64,000 nt of DNA from Haematobacter missouriensis (GCF_000740775.1 NZ_JFGS01000015.1:1-64000), one strand, 5' to 3'. Shown: positions 31,759 to 43,306, numbered from the stretch's first letter. Made by a program: numbers and translations. Notes: generated by a model not told the origin, from the letters alone.

Positions 31759-32213
31759 TCAGGTGAGCCAGTCCATCAGCGCCAGAAGAACGCCGGACAT
31801 CACGAAGACGAGGTGGATGACGACCATCCAGCGGATCTGCTCGGGTGAGGTTGAGGTGACATCCATGAACACTTTGAGCAGCCCGAGATCGCCACGATGG
31901 AGGCTATGAGCTTCGGCTTGAGGCCCGAGAGATCAACCGTCCCTGCCGTTCGTGACGGTCCTCATGACCATCCATGTTCATCTTGGAGACAAAGTTCCCG
32001 TAGCCCGAGAAGATCACGATCAGGACCAGGTTCCCGGGCAGCGTCAGGTCGGTCAGCACCAGAGTCCCAAGGATCACGTCATACTGAGTGATCCGGCCGA
32101 TGAGTTCTTCAGAAATCCCCACAGAAGCAGCAGCAGGGCACCGACCAGACCGATATACATCGGCACCATCAGCCAGCGGCTGGCGAACAGACCGCGTCGA
32201 TAAGCTCTTCCAT
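31759..32213 (-). pseudogene. Decayed UPF0114 (YqhA-like) membrane protein gene
   Basis: Minus-strand pieces of one UPF0114 protein appear in different frames: FASRWLMVPMYIGLVGALLLLLWGF, GTLVLTDLTLPGNLVLIVIFSGYGNFVSK, VDLSGLKPKLIASIVAIS and FMDVTSTSPEQIRWMVVIHL...DWLT-stop. They keep the order seen in E. coli YqhA (ASRWLLAP..., FSGYENFVS, ...VFMDA, ...YLDRLT). At least four frame breaks lie near 32190, 32115, 31945 and 31885, and the whole is about 40 bp shorter than expected. The ATG at 32213 leads to a stop after 14 codons. No intact product is possible. Confidence 0.85.
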
Positions 32214-32291
32214 ACCTCACAGGCCTTCGGTTTGGGACCGGCTCCTGTCCGATGCCCGAGCCGCCCCGTCGCCGTCAGGAATTCCGAAGGT

Positions 32292-32855
32292 TCAGGGGAT
32301 GATGCGAGTGTATTTCGTGCCTGCGAGGGTCGCGCCGACCAGCAGCCCAGCCTGTCCGAAGACCAGCGCGATGACCGGCGCCAGCGCCGTCGTCGTGTCG
32401 AGGCCGAGGTTGCCGCCCTGATCGAAAACCGCGTATTTGAGGTCCGCGCCAGCAGCCCAGCCCTCTCCGGCGCGGAACTGGCCGAGCGACTGCTCCGTCA
32501 TGAAAAACAGGGCGTGGGCATATTGCTGTGCGCCGATCTGCAGTCCGGCCGACACCTTGGTGGCGGAGTAATAGTCCACCGTCACGTCGTTGATGCGAAG
32601 CGCGCCCTGACCATAAGCGCCGCCGAAGCCGAAGCCCGCCTCCGTCATCAGCGGGATGTAGAGCACACCCTGCGCCTTGGCGGCAAGATCGACCGTGCCG
32701 GGATAGCGGCTGAATAGGAAGTCGCGCGTCGCATCCACGCGAGCGTCGATGCGTTGGGCATTGGCCGTGCCCACCCCGTTCCCGCAGGCTGCCGTTAGAC
32801 CAAGCGCCGCGCCGCCCGTTGCGATGAAGAAGCCCCTGCGGGAAATCTGGACCAT
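32292..32855 (-). CDS. SYLF (YSC84-like) lipid-binding-domain lipoprotein
   Basis: A 187-residue exported protein. The N-terminus SRRGFFIATGGAALGLTAAC combines a twin-arginine motif with a lipobox Cys, so Tat export and lipidation are likely. The rest (AKAQGVLYIPLMTEAGFGFGGAYGQGAL..., LKYAVFDQGGNLG) is the SYLF/YSC84 domain, which binds phosphoinositides in eukaryotes and has no clear role in bacteria. The ATG at 32855 is preceded by a purine-rich site; the longer frame upstream lacks a signal peptide. Confidence 0.85.
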   Translation of the reverse strand: MVQISRRGFFIATGGAALGLTAACGNGVGTANAQRIDARVDATRDFLFSRYPGTVDLAAKAQGVLYIPLMTEAGFGFGGAYGQGALRINDVTVDYYSATKVSAGLQIGAQQYAHALFFMTEQSLGQFRAGEGWAAGADLKYAVFDQGGNLGLDTTTALAPVIALVFGQAGLLVGATLAGTKYTRIIP

Positions 32856-33042
32856 CTGCTGCCCTTTTAGAGAACCGTTGACCGGCGTTGCTTGTGTCGG
32901 CCCGTCGCAAATGCGGCGCTCCGGTTGGGCCGGGAGGCTATCCTGCGAGACAGGTCTTGTCACCCCTGCTGCCGTATGGGCTGGGGTCAGGAGGAATCAA
33001 ATCCCCGTCAGGGCAGGACCGCCGATTGCGTTCATTCCCCCG

Positions 33043-34696
<1,654 letters not shown>

Positions 34697-34728
34697 CTTC
34701 GCTGTATGCGTGATTACCTCACCCGAAA

Positions 34729-37700
34729 ATGGATGATATGACCCGCCCCAAAGGCCAGACAGTCACGCTCGGCGGTGCGCCGGAGGGTTTTGACGCACGT
34801 CTGCTCGCCCGTGAAGTCGAAAAGCAGAAGCGTCCGGTAATCCACGTCGCCCGCGACGGCCGGCGGATGGAGGAGATGCGCCGCGCGCTGTCCTTCTTTG
34901 CTCCCGGCCTGCCGGTGCTCGATCTGCCCGCATGGGACTGCCTGCCATATGACCGTGTTTCTCCCAATCCAGAGGTGACGGCAGCGCGCATGGCGACGCT
35001 GGCGGCACTGGCGCGGGGTGTTCCGGGTAATTTCGTCCTGCTCACCACGCTCAACGCGGCGACGCAGCGGTTGCCGATGCGCGACCTGCTGCGCGATGCC
35101 TCCTTCAGCGCCAAGGTGGGGCAGCGGGTGGACGAGATGGGCCTGCGGGCCTACCTCGCCCGCATGGGTTTCACCCAGAGTCCCACGGTGACGGAAGCTG
35201 GAGATTTCGCGGTGCGGGGCGGCATCGTTGATATCTTCCCGCCGGGGGACAGCGGGCCGATACGGCTCGATTTCTTCGGTGACGTTCTGGAAAGCGCGCG
35301 CCGCTTCGACCCGGCGACTCAGCGGACTACCGACAAACTCGACCGTATCGCGCTTGCTCCCATGTCGGAGGTGGTGCTGGACGATGCTTCCATCACCCGG
35401 TTCCGGCAGAATTATCGGCTGGAATTCGGTGCGGGCGGGTCCGACGATCCGCTTTATGAGGCGGTGAGCGCCGGGCGGCGGCATCAGGGGATGGAGCACT
35501 GGCTGCCGTTCTTCCATGAGCGGCTGGAAACGATCTTCGACTACCTGCCGGATGCGGGCGTGATGCTCGACGATCAGGCGACGTCCACGCGGCTCGCCCG
35601 GTGGGAAGCGGTGGACGACGCCTATGATGCCCGGCGCGAGGCGATGGTGCAGAAGGGGCGGACGGACTCGGTCTACAAGCCCTGTCCGCCGGGATTGCTC
35701 TATCTGGATGATGCCGCATGGGAGGCGGCAGTAGCGGGTCACCGCGTCGTGCAGCTCTCGCCGCTGCCGCAGGCGCCGGGGCCGGGCGTGGTGGATGCTG
35801 GCGGGCGCGTGGGCCGGAACTTCGCCCCCGAACGGCAACAGGAAAGCGTGAGCCTGTTCGGCGCGCTGGCCGATCACGTGCGGGCGAAACGCAAGGACAG
35901 CCAGGTCGTCATCGCCTCCTTCTCCGAAGGCCCGCGGGAGAGGCTGAAAGGGCTGCTGGAGGATCAGGGCCTGACCGCCTCCCGCGAGGTGGAGGATATC
36001 CGCGACGTCCCGGAGGGCAAGGGCGGGCTGTTCCTTGCCGTCTGGCCGTTGGCACAGGGGTTCGAGGCCCCGGGTCTCACCGTCATCTCCGAGCAGGATG
36101 TGCTGGGCGACCGCATGGTGGGCCGCCCGAAGCGCAAGCGGAAGGCGGAGAACTTCCTGTCGGAAGCGCAGTCGCTTTCGCCCGGCGATCTGGTCGTGCA
36201 TGTGGAGCATGGCGTCGGGCGCTACACCGGGCTGGAGACCATCACCGCGATGGGGGCGCCGCATGAATGCATCGCGCTCGAATATGCGGGCGGCGATCGG
36301 CTGTTCCTGCCGGTGGAAAACATCGAACTCCTCTCCCGCTACGGGCATGAGGACGGTTTGCTCGACAAGCTGGGCGGTGGCGCCTGGCAGGCCAAGAAGG
36401 CGAAGCTGAAGGAGCGTATCCGCCAGATCGCCGAAAAGCTCATGCGCATCGCCGCCGAGCGCCACCTGCGTTCCGCCCCCGTCTATGACCCGCCGCATGG
36501 CATCTGGGAAAGCTTCGAGGCGCGCTTCCCCTATCAGGAGACGGAGGATCAGCTCTCCGCCATCGCCGATGTGATGCACGATCTGGAGGCCGGGGTGCCG
36601 ATGGACCGGCTGGTGGTGGGCGATGTGGGCTTCGGCAAGACGGAGGTGGCGATCCGGGCCGCGTTTGCCGCGGTACTGGGCGGTGGTCAGGTTGCGGTGA
36701 TCTGCCCCACCACGCTGCTCGCCCGTCAGCATTACCGCAGCTTTGCCGACCGCTTCCGCGGCTTCCCTGTCACGGTGCGACAGTTGTCGCGGTTCGTCCC
36801 CGCCAAGGAAGCGGCGAAAACGCGGGAGGGGATGGCAGACGGGACGATCGACATCGTCGTCGGCACCCATGCGCTGCTTGCCAAGGGGGTCCGGTTCAAG
36901 AACCTCGGCCTCATGGTCATCGACGAGGAGCAGCATTTCGGCGTCTCCCACAAGGAGCGGCTGAAGGAGATGCGGACGGACGTCCACGTCCTGACGCTCA
37001 CCGCGACGCCGATCCCGCGCACGCTGCAACTGTCGCTCACGGGGGTGCGCGACCTGTCGATCATCGGCACCCCGCCGGTGGACCGGCTGGCCATCCGCAC
37101 CTACGTGTCGGAGTTCGACGGGGTGACGATCCGGGAGGCGCTGCTGCGCGAACGCTATCGCGGCGGGCAGTCCTTCATCGTGGTTCCCCGTATCGCCGAC
37201 CTGCCGGATATGGAGACGTTCCTGAAAGAGCACGTGCCGGAGGTGAGCTATATCGTCGCCCACGGACAGCTTGCGGCGGGCGATCTCGACCAGCGGATGA
37301 ACGATTTCTACGACGGCAAGGCGGATGTTCTGCTGGCCACCACCATTGTCGAATCAGGCCTGGATATTCCGACCGCCAACACGATGGTCGTGCATCGGGC
37401 GGACATGTTCGGGCTGGCCCAGCTTTACCAGATCCGCGGACGGGTCGGCCGCTCCAAGACGCGGGCCTATTGCTTCCTGACGACGAAACCCCGCGCGCCG
37501 CTGACGCCGGCGGCGCAGAAGCGGCTGCGGCTGCTCGGGTCGCTGGACAGCCTCGGCGCGGGCTTCACGCTGGCGAGCCAGGATCTGGACCTGCGGGGGG
37601 CAGGCAACCTGCTGGGAGAGGAGCAGTCGGGCCACATCAAGGAAGTGGGCTATGAACTCTACCAGTCCATGCTCGAAGAAACGATCCAGAAGCTCCGCTC

Positions 37701-38268
37701 CGGCGAGATCGACGGGCTGACAGACGACGGCGACTGGTCGCCGCAGATCAACCTTGGCGTGCCCGTGCTGATTCCGGAGGACTATGTGCCGGATCTCGAC
37801 GTGCGCCTCGGCCTGTACCGGCGACTCTCCACGCTGACGACAAAGGTGGAATTGGAGGGATTCGCAGCCGAGTTGATCGACCGGTTCGGGCCGCTGCCGA
37901 AGGAGGTCAACACACTCTTGCTCATCGTGCGGATCAAGGCGCTTTGCAAACGTGCGGGAATCGCCCGGCTGGACGGTGGGCCGAAGGGGTGTACCGTGCA
38001 GTTCCACAAGGACAAGTTCGCCAATCCCGCCGGGCTGGTGGAGTTCCTGCATGCCGAGGGAAATGCTGCCCGGATCAAAGACAACAAGGTGGTCATCCTG
38101 CGCGACTGGTCGAAGGAGGGCGACAAGATCAAGGGCGCTTTCGCCATCGCCCGCGACTTGGCCCAGAAGGTCGTCGATGGGGAGAGGGCGCGCAAACGGC
38201 CCGATACGCCACCTGCGCCGGGTGGCCAATCCGCTGGGAAGACCGCTCCGGCACCACGCCGCCGGTGA
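34729..38268 (+). CDS. mfd: Transcription-repair coupling factor
   Basis: A 1179-residue DNA translocase that removes stalled RNA polymerase and recruits UvrA. An N-terminal UvrB-like module (VLDLPAWDCLPYDRVSPNPEV, GDFAVRGGIVDIFPPG) comes first. The RNA polymerase-interacting domain follows at about residues 470-560 (GDLVVHVEHGVGRYTGL), then the RecG-like motor with VVGDVGFGKTEVAIRAA (Walker A), VIDEEQHFGV (DEEQ) and QIRGRVGRSKTRAYCFL, and a TRCF C-terminal domain. Length is normal. The C-terminal tail is Pro/Arg-rich. Confidence 0.97.
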   Translation: MDDMTRPKGQTVTLGGAPEGFDARLLAREVEKQKRPVIHVARDGRRMEEMRRALSFFAPGLPVLDLPAWDCLPYDRVSPNPEVTAARMATLAALARGVPGNFVLLTTLNAATQRLPMRDLLRDASFSAKVGQRVDEMGLRAYLARMGFTQSPTVTEAGDFAVRGGIVDIFPPGDSGPIRLDFFGDVLESARRFDPATQRTTDKLDRIALAPMSEVVLDDASITRFRQNYRLEFGAGGSDDPLYEAVSAGRRHQGMEHWLPFFHERLETIFDYLPDAGVMLDDQATSTRLARWEAVDDAYDARREAMVQKGRTDSVYKPCPPGLLYLDDAAWEAAVAGHRVVQLSPLPQAPGPGVVDAGGRVGRNFAPERQQESVSLFGALADHVRAKRKDSQVVIASFSEGPRERLKGLLEDQGLTASREVEDIRDVPEGKGGLFLAVWPLAQGFEAPGLTVISEQDVLGDRMVGRPKRKRKAENFLSEAQSLSPGDLVVHVEHGVGRYTGLETITAMGAPHECIALEYAGGDRLFLPVENIELLSRYGHEDGLLDKLGGGAWQAKKAKLKERIRQIAEKLMRIAAERHLRSAPVYDPPHGIWESFEARFPYQETEDQLSAIADVMHDLEAGVPMDRLVVGDVGFGKTEVAIRAAFAAVLGGGQVAVICPTTLLARQHYRSFADRFRGFPVTVRQLSRFVPAKEAAKTREGMADGTIDIVVGTHALLAKGVRFKNLGLMVIDEEQHFGVSHKERLKEMRTDVHVLTLTATPIPRTLQLSLTGVRDLSIIGTPPVDRLAIRTYVSEFDGVTIREALLRERYRGGQSFIVVPRIADLPDMETFLKEHVPEVSYIVAHGQLAAGDLDQRMNDFYDGKADVLLATTIVESGLDIPTANTMVVHRADMFGLAQLYQIRGRVGRSKTRAYCFLTTKPRAPLTPAAQKRLRLLGSLDSLGAGFTLASQDLDLRGAGNLLGEEQSGHIKEVGYELYQSMLEETIQKLRSGEIDGLTDDGDWSPQINLGVPVLIPEDYVPDLDVRLGLYRRLSTLTTKVELEGFAAELIDRFGPLPKEVNTLLLIVRIKALCKRAGIARLDGGPKGCTVQFHKDKFANPAGLVEFLHAEGNAARIKDNKVVILRDWSKEGDKIKGAFAIARDLAQKVVDGERARKRPDTPPAPGGQSAGKTAPAPRRR

Positions 38269-38658
38269 AGCCGTCGCGGTCCCCCCGCAACGGCGAGGGG
38301 AGGGCTGGCCTCGGGGGCGTCGAGCCCCGTCGGCCAGCGCTGCCGCGGAAGAACTCTTTGGACCGTTATCGGTTCGCGGGAAAAGTCGCAGGCTCGGCCA
38401 ACCGCTTTTCATGTGATCCGGTCAGGAGCGGCGCGAGCTTGCCCCGTTCCGGTGCGGCCGGGCGCGTTAGTCGGCGCCGCGCCCTGTCTGAGGGTCAAGT
38501 TCTTCCGGAAATCGAAGACATGCTGGCAATACACCTGATGCGGCCCGCTTGCTGATAGCCGCTCGGGTCTCAATCGGTGGATACCAGAGAGTATCCCGCA
38601 ACTGCCGCTGCCTCGACCATGCGGCGCAGTGGCAGTTGCGGAAGGGATGCGGCGAGGA
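38269..38658. other. Non-coding gap between mfd and the aldo/keto reductase gene
   Basis: 390 bases between convergent genes. Apart from the long hairpin at 38596-38641 I see no gene, promoter pair or repeat. Short open frames lack start signals and family features. Confidence 0.5.
38596..38641. terminator. Long inverted repeat in the mfd / aldo-keto reductase gap
   Basis: Two 16-nt arms, CCGCAACTGCCGCTGC (38596-38611) and GCAGTGGCAGTTGCGG (38626-38641), pair with one wobble position and a 14-nt loop, 17 bases from the reductase stop. It lacks T-runs, so it may be a structural 3'-end block for both convergent transcripts rather than a standard terminator. Confidence 0.5.
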
Positions 38659-39609
38659 TCACTCCCCAGCGCGGGTGAGCAGCTCGACTTCCTCCGGCTT
38701 CAGGTCGATCATCACCGCGCGGGCGAAGCTGGTGACCTGCTCCTCACGCGTTGCGGAGGCGATGGGGGCGGTGATGCCTTTCCGCGCGATCAGCCAGGCG
38801 AGCGCAATCTCCGCCGGTTGCGCACCATGGGACTCCGCCACGCGGTCCAGCGCGTCGAGAATACGCAGCCCCTTGGGTGTGAGATAGCCCTTGGCCTTGC
38901 CGCCGCGCGCGCTCTGCCCAAGGTCGGCCTCGTTGCGATATTTGCCGCTTAGGAAACCGGAGGCGAGCGCATAGTAGCAGACCACGCCGATATCCTCTGC
39001 AATGCAGAGATCACGGAGCGGGCCGTCAAACTTCTCCCGATCATAGAGGTTATATTCCGGTTGAAGTACGCCATAACGCGGCAGACCTTCCGCCGCAGCC
39101 ACGTCCAGCGCGGCCCGGAGCTGACCCGCATCGAAGTTGGAACAGCCGATGGCTCCGATCTTGCCCGCTTTCAGCAGGCGGGAATACGCTTCAAGTGTCT
39201 CTTCATGCGGAGTCGAATCGGGAAAGTGTGAGAAGTAGAGGTCGATTCGCTCCACCTGCAATCGGCGGAGCGAATCCTCCACCGCCTCCATGATCCAAGC
39301 CGCGCTAAGCCCCTTGTGGCCGGGCTTGCCCATGTCGGAGCCGACCTTGGTGAAGATCTTCACCCTGTCGCGCAAGCCGGGGCGGGTCTGAAGCCAGCGG
39401 CCGATAATCGTCTCCGATTCACCGCCCTGATTGCCCTCGGCCCAGCGGGAATAGACATCGGCGGTGTCGATGGCGTTGAAACCATGATCCACGAAGGCAT
39501 CGAGAACGCGGAAGCTCTGCGCCTCGTCGATGGTCCAGCCGAAAACGTTGCCACCGAAAACGAGCGGCGCGATATCGATGCCGGTCCGGCCGAGCGGTCT
39601 GGTCTGCAT
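38659..39609 (-). CDS. Aldo/keto reductase
   Basis: A 316-residue NADPH-dependent TIM-barrel oxidoreductase. The catalytic tetrad is readable: AIDTADVYSRW (Asp, Tyr), KIFTKVG (Lys), and IDLYFSHFPD (His). The C-terminal IASATREEQVTSF binds NADPH. It belongs to the AKR group with GGNVFGWTID N-termini common in proteobacteria; substrate unknown. Start at MQTRPLGRTG is the family-standard beginning. Confidence 0.92.
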   Translation of the reverse strand: MQTRPLGRTGIDIAPLVFGGNVFGWTIDEAQSFRVLDAFVDHGFNAIDTADVYSRWAEGNQGGESETIIGRWLQTRPGLRDRVKIFTKVGSDMGKPGHKGLSAAWIMEAVEDSLRRLQVERIDLYFSHFPDSTPHEETLEAYSRLLKAGKIGAIGCSNFDAGQLRAALDVAAAEGLPRYGVLQPEYNLYDREKFDGPLRDLCIAEDIGVVCYYALASGFLSGKYRNEADLGQSARGGKAKGYLTPKGLRILDALDRVAESHGAQPAEIALAWLIARKGITAPIASATREEQVTSFARAVMIDLKPEEVELLTRAGE

Positions 39610-39880
39610 GGGATGTCCTTTCCTTGATCCCCCACAGCAGACACGCAAGGCAGACGGAGATCCACCCCCTAGCGCTGGTTCCGCCGTGAATAGGAGCGCC
39701 GCCGTTATCGGGTGATGCCACAGGATGGCGGACGGAGCGGGGGAAGAGGCTCCTCACGCTCCTGCTCGCCCTTCGGCATTATCCAGATCCAGCGGCAGTT
39801 ATCCGGGAGAATCGCATGTACGCAGCAACGGCGGGAGCCCGCAGGATTCCGGCGGAACCGCCGTCTTTACACCCGCGCTG

Positions 39881-41392
39881 TCAGCCGTTGCCGCGGCGGA
39901 CGAAAAGCCCCGCATCCTCCGCCGCGCGACGGAGCGCGCGCGATTTGTTCACCGTCTCCATCCATTCGGACTCCGGGTCGCTGTCGAAGACCACGCCGCC
40001 CCCCGCCTGAACGTAGAGCTTCTGGTCCTTCAACACTCCGGTGCGGAGCGCGATGCACATGTCCATCTCGCCATTGGCAGAGAAATAACCGACACCGCCG
40101 CCATAGACGCCGCGCTTTTCGGGCTCCAGTTCGTCGATGATCTGCATCGCCCGGACCTTCGGCGCGCCGGAGACCGTGCCCGCAGGCAGGCCTGCCAGAA
40201 GGGCGGAAAGCGCATCCTGACCTTCCGCCAGCTGGCCCACCACGTTGGAAACGATGTGCATGACGTGGCTGTAGCGCTCTATGGTGAACTTTTCCGTCGG
40301 ATGGACAGTGCCCACCCGCGCCACGCGACCCACGTCGTTCCGACCAAGGTCGAGCAGCATCAGATGCTCCGCCCGCTCCTTCGGGTCGGCAAGCAGGTCG
40401 GCTTCGAGCGCGCGATCCTCCTCCGGCGTGGCACCACGGGGGCGGGTGCCGGCGATGGGGCGGACGGTCACCTCCCCATCCCGGAGACGGACGAGTATCT
40501 CCGGGCTGGCGCCGATGATCTGGAAACCGCCGAAGTTGAAGAAGAACATGAAGGGCGAGGGGTTGGTGCGCCGCAGGCTCCGGTAAAGCGCAAAGGGCGG
40601 CAGGCGGAAATCCTGCGTCCAGCGCTGCGCCGGCACTACCTGAAAGATGTCGCCCGCACGGATGTATTCCTTGGCCTTCTCCACGGCGGCCTTGTAGCCC
40701 TCCTTGGTGAAGTTGGAGCGGGGTTCGCCCACGGGGGCCGTCTCGTGCAATACCCGGTTGTCACCCTCCACGCTGCGGTCGAGGTCGCGGAGCGCGTCCA
40801 TCACCCGCTCTGCTGCCTGCGCATAGGCGGCCCGCGCGCTCAGCCCGGAGGAGACCCATGCGGGCGAGACGAGCGTCACCTCTCCCTTCACCCCATCCAG
40901 AACGGCAATGACGGAGGGGCGGATCATGACCGCATCCGGAGCGCCGATCGGGTCCGGGCCGGGGGTGCCGAGCTTCTCCACCAGCCGGATCATGTCGTAG
41001 CCCAGATAGCCGAACAGGCCGCAGGCGATCGCGGGGAGGTCGGCGGGCATCTCCACCCGCGATTCCTCGATAAGCGTGCGCAGCGTTTCCAGGGGGGAGC
41101 CGGGCAGATCCTCGAAGGCGGCCGGGTCGAAGCGCGTCTGCCGGTTGATGCGGCTTTCCTCTCCCCGGCAATCCCAGATCAGGTCAGGCTTCATCCCGAT
41201 GACGGAGAACCGGCCACGAACCTCGCCCCCGGTCACGGATTCCAGCAGGAAGCTGTCGGCTCGCGCCTCGGCGAGCTTCAGCATCAAGGAGACCGGCGTG
41301 TCCAGATCCGCGGCGAGCCGGGTATAGACGAGTTGATTGCGGCCGGCGTTCCAGCCGGCCTCGAAAGCGTCGAAGGAGGGGATAAGCGCCAC
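39881..41392 (-). CDS. trpE: Anthranilate synthase component I
   Basis: A 503-residue enzyme making anthranilate from chorismate, first step of tryptophan synthesis. SFLLESVTGGEVRGRFSVIG carries the LLES feedback site for tryptophan. PSPFMFFFNFGGFQIIGASPE, VRPIAGTRPRGATPEED and GTVSGAPKVRAMQIID are the catalytic core motifs. The GTG at 41392, eight bases after the ppiD stop, is the start that fits both length and the VALIPSFDAFEAG opening. The partner trpG and trpDC, usually next in Rhodobacterales, do not follow here. Confidence 0.95.
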   Translation of the reverse strand: MALIPSFDAFEAGWNAGRNQLVYTRLAADLDTPVSLMLKLAEARADSFLLESVTGGEVRGRFSVIGMKPDLIWDCRGEESRINRQTRFDPAAFEDLPGSPLETLRTLIEESRVEMPADLPAIACGLFGYLGYDMIRLVEKLGTPGPDPIGAPDAVMIRPSVIAVLDGVKGEVTLVSPAWVSSGLSARAAYAQAAERVMDALRDLDRSVEGDNRVLHETAPVGEPRSNFTKEGYKAAVEKAKEYIRAGDIFQVVPAQRWTQDFRLPPFALYRSLRRTNPSPFMFFFNFGGFQIIGASPEILVRLRDGEVTVRPIAGTRPRGATPEEDRALEADLLADPKERAEHLMLLDLGRNDVGRVARVGTVHPTEKFTIERYSHVMHIVSNVVGQLAEGQDALSALLAGLPAGTVSGAPKVRAMQIIDELEPEKRGVYGGGVGYFSANGEMDMCIALRTGVLKDQKLYVQAGGGVVFDSDPESEWMETVNKSRALRRAAEDAGLFVRRGNG

Positions 41393-41399
41393 GTCTGCC

Positions 41400-43247
41400 T
41401 CACGGGAAGCGGGAATGCACGGAGTTGATGACAGCCTGATTGAAACTGATCTTCGCGTCCGCGTGCAATGCGGTGGAGAAATAGTCGAACATGTCCTGCG
41501 ACAGCGACTGCCCGCCCTGCTGGGCCAAGCCGTCATGCAGCGCGAGCACATCGGGATCGCTGGCATCCGGAGGGGTCACGCTGTCGAGCTGCACAAGGGA
41601 AATCATCCCGTCGCTCTTCACCGTCTGCCGGGCGCCGGGTTGCAGGGCAAACACAGCCTCGGTGAAGCCGGCGGGGGTGCCTTCAACCACCGAATCGCGA
41701 CGGAGCGCCTCTACCTTTGCGGCGGGGTGGCCAAGCGCGGTGATCGCCTCGCCAGCGGCGAGACGGCTTTCCAGTGTTGCAGCCTCTGCCTCCAACGCCT
41801 TCTGAACGGCATCGTGACGCCAGTCCGCCGCCACACGATCCCGCACCTCGGCAAAGGGGATCGCCTGCGGTGGCAGAATCTCATCCAGCCGCAGCACGGC
41901 GAGACCGCCATCGGAAAGCTGGATCAGGCGGGGGAAGTCGTTTTTCTGCACGGTGCGGGCCGCGTCACGGAACTCCGGGTAGGCGGCGGGGCCGTCCTCC
42001 GAATCGGGGCGGAAGTCGATATGCCCTTCTTCCATGATCGTGTCGCGGGACAGCTCCTCCACCGTCGCGCCGCCGGCGATCAGATCGTCGAACTTCGGGG
42101 TGTCTGCCGTGATCTGGCGGCGGGCCTCCTCCACGGCGACTTCGCCGCGAAGCTGGTCCCGCGCCTCGTCGAAGGTGATGTTCTGGGCTTCGAGAATGCC
42201 GTTCATCCAGTAGAGCGCCGGGCCGAAATCCGAGGGCAGCGGTCCGACCACGCCGGGAGCCGACAGCGCGAACACCTCTGCCCCCGCAGCGCCCAGTTCA
42301 GCCTCCGACACATCGCCAAGGTCGATGTCCGCCGCCGTGATGCGGCGTTCCGCGAGCAGTCCGTCCCGCGTGATCTGTCCGGCGTCGAGGCGCGCCTTGG
42401 CATCCTGAGCCTCCGCCTCCGAGCCGAAGACCATGCGCTCGACCAGCCGCCGTTCGGGCTGGACGAACTCCTCCTGCCGCTGGTCATAGGCGCTCCGAAG
42501 TGCGGCGTCAGCCACCTCGACCGTCGGGGCGAGGGTATCGGGCGTTACCCAAGCGTAGCTGATGCGCCGCGCTTCGGGCAGCGTGTAGAGATCCTTGTGC
42601 GCGTCATACCATGCGGTGAGCTCGGCCTCTCCCGGCTCAGGCACCGGCGTGGAAAGGTTCGCTTCGGTCAGCGTGACATGCGTGGCGGAGCGGGTCTCCG
42701 CCAGATAACGCACAAGGGTGTCCGCGAAAGTGCCCGGCTCAGCCACGCCGCTGGCGATCGCCGTCTGCAATACGCCGCGGGCGGCGTCGTAGCGGAGCGT
42801 GCGTTCAAACTCGGCCTCCGTGTAGCCGGCACGGCGCAGACCTTCGGCATAGGCGCGCCGGTCGAACTTGCCGTCCAGACCGTGGAAGGCGGAGATGGCG
42901 AGCACCTGCCGCTGAACTTCCTGATCTCCGGCGGAAAGGCCGATCCGCTCCAGCTCCGCATCAATGAGCGCCCGCCCGACGAGCTGGTTGCGCACTGCCG
43001 CGTCCAGACCCATGGCCTGCGCATCCCGCAGGGTAAGCGCCCGGCCTGACTGGGCGGAGAAGGTGCGGAGTTGCTGCTCCAGCGCGCGGGCATAGTCGTT
43101 GGCGGTCACGTCACGCCCGTTCACCGTGGCGACAGCTGTAGCCCCGCCGCCGAAATTGGTGACGCCGAACCCGCCCAGACCGAAGATGAGCAGCCCCATC
43201 AGCACCCAGATGGTGACGTTTGCCCCCTTGCTCCGAAACTTGGCCAT
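41400..43247 (-). CDS. ppiD: PpiD-type peptidyl-prolyl isomerase (periplasmic foldase)
   Basis: A 615-residue protein anchored by one N-terminal membrane helix (VTIWVLMGLLIFGLGGFGV), with a large periplasmic SurA_N-like chaperone domain (VATVNGRDVTANDYARALEQQLR). A parvulin-like region at about residues 240-370 is divergent (RRLVERMVFGSEAEAQDAKARL), and a further domain follows at the C-terminus. Parvulin activity may be weak or absent, as in many PpiD proteins. It likely assists folding of exported proteins near the Sec translocon. It is co-transcribed with trpE. Confidence 0.9.
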   Translation of the reverse strand: MAKFRSKGANVTIWVLMGLLIFGLGGFGVTNFGGGATAVATVNGRDVTANDYARALEQQLRTFSAQSGRALTLRDAQAMGLDAAVRNQLVGRALIDAELERIGLSAGDQEVQRQVLAISAFHGLDGKFDRRAYAEGLRRAGYTEAEFERTLRYDAARGVLQTAIASGVAEPGTFADTLVRYLAETRSATHVTLTEANLSTPVPEPGEAELTAWYDAHKDLYTLPEARRISYAWVTPDTLAPTVEVADAALRSAYDQRQEEFVQPERRLVERMVFGSEAEAQDAKARLDAGQITRDGLLAERRITAADIDLGDVSEAELGAAGAEVFALSAPGVVGPLPSDFGPALYWMNGILEAQNITFDEARDQLRGEVAVEEARRQITADTPKFDDLIAGGATVEELSRDTIMEEGHIDFRPDSEDGPAAYPEFRDAARTVQKNDFPRLIQLSDGGLAVLRLDEILPPQAIPFAEVRDRVAADWRHDAVQKALEAEAATLESRLAAGEAITALGHPAAKVEALRRDSVVEGTPAGFTEAVFALQPGARQTVKSDGMISLVQLDSVTPPDASDPDVLALHDGLAQQGGQSLSQDMFDYFSTALHADAKISFNQAVINSVHSRFP

Positions 43248-43306
43248 GCGCGGATCCCTCTGCTGGTCCGGGGCTTCCTACGGCACGGAACGGGGCCGGG
43301 CAAGCA

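Noticed and set aside
34714-37263. An 849-codon open frame antisense to mfd
   Set aside because: It is a shadow of mfd; composition and lack of start signal argue against coding.
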